Of a DNA stretch of 64,000 nt, positions 60,890 through 64,000 are shown piece after piece. The stretch is from Bigelowiella natans CCMP2755 (taxonomy: Eukaryota > Cercozoa > Chlorarachniophyceae), in assembly GCA_000320545.1 (NCBI GenBank), contig ADNK01000772.1, forward strand, positions 62,001-126,000. The letters are read 5' to 3'. The notes under the pieces were generated by a model, which worked only from the letters and a program-made list of their open reading frames with translations, was not told where the DNA came from and ran no database searches. Numbering within the stretch: the first letter of the stretch is position 1; each line of letters opens with the position of its first letter. Made by a program: the position numbers and the translations under genes.

Positions 60890-61960
60890 TTGTACACTTG
60901 GCGCTTTATATCGGTTAGTGTTGTGATCGTCAGTTGTTTCGCGCTGCTGCCTGAGCATGTGTGTGCAGTGCGCATCTGAGGTGTACATGCATGCAACTAC
61001 ATTATTTGTGCTCCAGCATATAGCACAACGACGCATCGTTGCATGCTAGCATGTAAGTATATGTGTACACAAAGCCCTATCATTTGGCACATGTGTAGCT
61101 ATAGGTACATGTGAAGTAGGTGATACACATGTCGTAGACGGCTTACACGTATAGGGACATAAATGTCCATATAGTGCATACATATTGTGACAATATCAGA
61201 GATATTGCATGCAGCTTTGCACAGCTACGTTAGGAGGATGATTATGATATTTGTTAACTGATGAAACTCATTACATCCGTCTCATGCAAATGATTTGATG
61301 AGCGTTGCATCGTGACATGATGAGTGATTGCACTGTGGTGCTGTCTAGCTGTGGGCATTATTGCAACGTAGATTGTGAATTTCTAGACTCATTGCTAGAT
61401 GACGTACCTGTGCAGTTCGTTTGTTGAAATTTTGTGAATGCAAGCGCAAGTGCAATGAACATCACTTGCATTGTCGTGCATGTGGATGTGCATGCGCACA
61501 CGTGCAATTACACGTGTGCTGCTGCCTTGCACAAATTGTTTTGTTCAGTCGTTGCCACAAGCTGCACGTGCACGTAGTTGCTGACGGACAACTTGTCAAC
61601 GAAGCGTAGCCATGGCAGATGCTTGAGCTACACGACGCACAATTTGACAGACGGACACAATGAAATGATCACAATTTCATGAAATCCTCATCCTAACGAA
61701 GCTTAGCAAAGCGGCGGATGGATGCAGCGCTAAGACACTACATGCTACATGCGAAGAAATGTTGGGACTATAAGCATGCTGCAGCGGTGTGACTATGAGC
61801 ATCGACACAGATGCCAATTGATGCATAGCTGTGTGTGTAGCTAGCATTATGTGCATGCATGCATGCACACAGCTATATATATAAGACGAATGTAATGAAG
61901 TGATAAAAAATTTCAACTGTCATCCTTATGTAGCTGTGCAATGCTATGGCTAGGGATTAT
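60890..61960. other. TGCA-rich intergenic island
   Basis: Dense in TGCA, GCATGC, CACGTG and GCTAGC words, with no coding signal in any frame. The largest such island in the window; it contains one copy of the dispersed repeat described at 61190-61420. Confidence 0.5.
61190..61420 (+). repeat. Copy of a dispersed TGCA-rich repeat
   Basis: Contains GCTTTGCACAGCTAC, TTAGGAGGATGA, TTACATCCGTCTCATGC and GACGTACCTGTGC in the same order as at 40140-40285. Related words in inverted orientation (CATCCTTATGTAGCTGTGC, 61921-61940; CCTCATCCTAACGAAGC, 61685-61702) suggest further fragments nearby. Confidence 0.6.
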
Positions 61961-61962
61961 GT

Positions 61963-61996
61963 TGTATCTATTTAATTCCATTATGAAGTCTTTCAT

Positions 61997-62038
<42 letters not shown>

Positions 62039-62070
62039 CGTATCTATTTATTTCCATTATGAAGTCTTTC

Positions 62071-62106
<36 letters not shown>
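61963..62106. repeat. Tandem ~76-bp duplication with (TA)n tails
   Basis: Two units, each GTATCTATTTA, TTCCATTATGAAGTC and TTTCATTATATA followed by a (TA)n tract, lie head to tail at about 61963-62037 and 62039-62106. They differ by one substitution in the core. Confidence 0.85.
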
Positions 62107-62107
<1 letters not shown>

Positions 62108-62803
62108 CTACGACAATCGTGCAGGTAAAGTATGCTTCAAACGTAAACTAATTCCTAGATATCTTTCGCCTTTCGTAATGCACAAAATTGCATCAGTCGA
62201 AGTGATGTTGTATGTATTCTGCTCCCCACTAATCTGGATTATCGTCCTGCGTATCGAGATTGCTTTGTTGCTTGTATAAACTTGACCCCTTTTTCCAAGA
62301 ACAAACAATCACATTCAAATCAAATACATTTAGGTGTTTCCTTTTTCGCGTATCAATACTCAAAACCGAATTAAAAAATTTTCCCTCCGCAATGTATCAG
62401 TTACTTTTTGAACTATTTGCCCTCTCGACAAGTTCCTTCTATAGAAAGCTATGATAATCAAACGACGATGCGTTGTTCGGGGAGGGAGGAAGGGAGATCC
62501 CTTGGCGGAAAAAAAGCGGTTATTATTCATCCGTCAGCATGCCGCAGATATTTTGTCTATCTCGTAATACTACTCTTCACTGTATGATACTACTTCTCCT
62601 CCTACTATTACTACTATTACTACTACTACTACTACTACTTACTACTACTGCTACTACCATTCGAGAGAGCTGTCGCGTGATCAGGTTGATGGGGTCCCTG
62701 GCTTGTTTCTTTTGTGTCGCAGCAGCAGGGGTACCGGGTTTGCTACCTCCTGTTGAAGACTTTTCCTCAATATTCGTAATCTGTACCTGCACCTCCTGAT
62801 CAC

Positions 62804-62841
<38 letters not shown>

Positions 62842-63207
62842 CCTGCAAATGATTCAGGAAAACATGGAAATGCATGAGACGCACAAAACGGACACATCCT
62901 CATATCATCGTATACTCTTCAATGCAAAAAAGGATTATGAATAGTCTCGAGGCGTCATCCTTCCTCCGGGGTGGATCGAAGGAACCAACCATAGCAAGAA
63001 GAGAGAGGGTGACTATGTGCGAGCAGGTTGTGTCAGATTCCCCCCCAACCCTCCGCCCTCCCCCCTTTGGACACCATCAAAAGTATGTAGAATCCTCTCA
63101 ATACAGTAATTAATGTGTGTTTGTGTGTGTGTGTGTGTAGGCATGTGTAACCTGTGTTTGTGGAATTATATAATTATGAGAAGGACGGGGGGGGAGGAGG
63201 AGAGAAA

Positions 63208-63306
<99 letters not shown>

Positions 63307-63849
63307 TGGATGGGGAAAGCTCCAAATCAAAGACGACCAGACGCTTTCGATATGGTTGGATAAAAGAAGCACTTTTTCATCTTGTTACCTTGTGGAGATG
63401 CACGAATAACACTAGCGCTAGCACCAGCGAACATATCACAGCAGCTACAGATGCTATCATAGCAGCAACCGATGCTCTCACAGCAGCAGCTAAATTCGAA
63501 GCCGCTTGCGGCGAATATTAGGAAAGTTGAAACCTGCATATGATAGTATAGCAGTATACACCAGAAAGGTAAATCGGGTATAATAATGAGGACAACGCGC
63601 TCACAGTTGCAAATACTGATTAAAAGGTGGTCAAAGGCAAATGCAGTCGGTGTGTTTTTGCTTGTAGTTAAATCACGATTTGTAGGAGACGCTGCACCGC
63701 AACGAGATGACCTATAATATAGTAGCACTCTAGCTGATGATGGATGAAAAATACTTACCGACGCTACGATTGCGTGCACAGCTATGATATAAGGCATGCA
63801 ATGCCATGGCTCAGGGCTTATTTGAACAATTTCATCTGATAGGAATATC

Positions 63850-63888
<39 letters not shown>

Positions 63889-64000
63889 TTGTGTGTGGGG
63901 TGAATACATAATATACATAATGGGAGAAGCGCAAGAAACTTTTCCTTTATCAGTACACTCGCATTTCCAACGTGAGGTGTGCTCCTCGAAAGTACTGTAA
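62107..64000. other. No recognised gene; compound microsatellites
   Basis: (TAC)n-type 62590-62660, (CTG)n 62807-62840 (a poly-Gln or poly-Ser reading frame on the minus strand) and a long compound (CA)n(TA)n(GA)n array at 63209-63302. A (GT)n array is at 63853-63885. Frames at 62577-62903 (minus) and 63327-63851 (minus) are open but show no domain. Confidence 0.4.
63209..63302. repeat. Compound (CA)n(TA)n(GA)n microsatellite
   Basis: Three dinucleotide arrays are fused without spacer, about 94 bp in total. It is the longest uninterrupted compound microsatellite in the window. Confidence 0.95.

Overview
This is nuclear DNA from an intron-rich eukaryote, most likely a unicellular alga or another protist. 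The signs are canonical GT..AG introns that break every recognisable protein, a eukaryotic initiator tRNA, a peroxin, a RING-CH E3 ligase and TFIIS/Mediator-type transcription proteins. Microsatellites are extremely dense: (TG)n, (TC)n, (TA)n, (TCA)n, (TTC)n, (TAC)n, (CTC)n and poly-G. Three predicted proteins start with a hydrophobic leader followed by a basic, Ser/Ala-rich stretch. That would suit a lineage with a secondary plastid but does not prove one. The lineage cannot be fixed from the sequence alone. No operons, CRISPR arrays, viral genes or intact transposons were seen. Gene models below were assembled by hand from splice signals, reading-frame phase and conserved motifs.

Layout. 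1-18,000: exons of several unrecognised genes, namely minus 267-530, plus 1,570-2,912, plus 8,252-8,843, plus 10,583-11,969, minus 13,141-14,866 (leader-bearing small protein) and plus 16,061-16,616. 18,002-29,086 (plus): a 30-exon ABCC/MRP-type ABC transporter whose second transmembrane domain appears to lack its front half. 29,550-32,290 (minus): an 11-exon cysteine-rich multi-pass membrane protein whose ectodomain resembles that of some ABCG proteins. 33,218-34,515 (minus): a TFIIS-domain protein with very small introns. 34,822-34,893 (plus): tRNA-iMet(CAT). 35,378-39,231 (plus): PEX2. 40,853-42,913 (minus): a complete 9-exon RING-CH (MARCH-type) membrane E3 ligase. 44,281-44,570 (minus): C-terminal exons of an unknown gene. 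44,975-45,443 (plus): a small Mediator-subunit-11-like protein. 46,164-48,269 (minus): a multi-pass membrane protein. 48,909-53,477 (plus): an ATM1/ABCB7/HMT1-type half ABC transporter with His-rich segments at both ends. 54,614-58,152 (minus): a NIPA/DUF803-like transporter, C-terminal half well resolved. 58,200-64,000: no gene recognised; simple repeats and a TGCA-rich dispersed repeat.

The genes do not form a pathway; this is an ordinary mixed neighbourhood rich in membrane proteins. The main pattern is that two kinds of gene alternate. In one kind (ABCC, PEX2, ATM1-like, RING-CH, NIPA-like) many introns carry microsatellites, some of which act as pyrimidine tracts or spill into exons as Ser or His runs. 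In the other kind (cysteine-rich receptor, TFIIS-like, MED11-like, multi-pass 46-48 kb) introns are short, down to 26 nt, and nearly free of repeats. Between genes lies degenerate DNA rich in TGCA and GCTAGC words that contains at least one recognisable dispersed repeat family.
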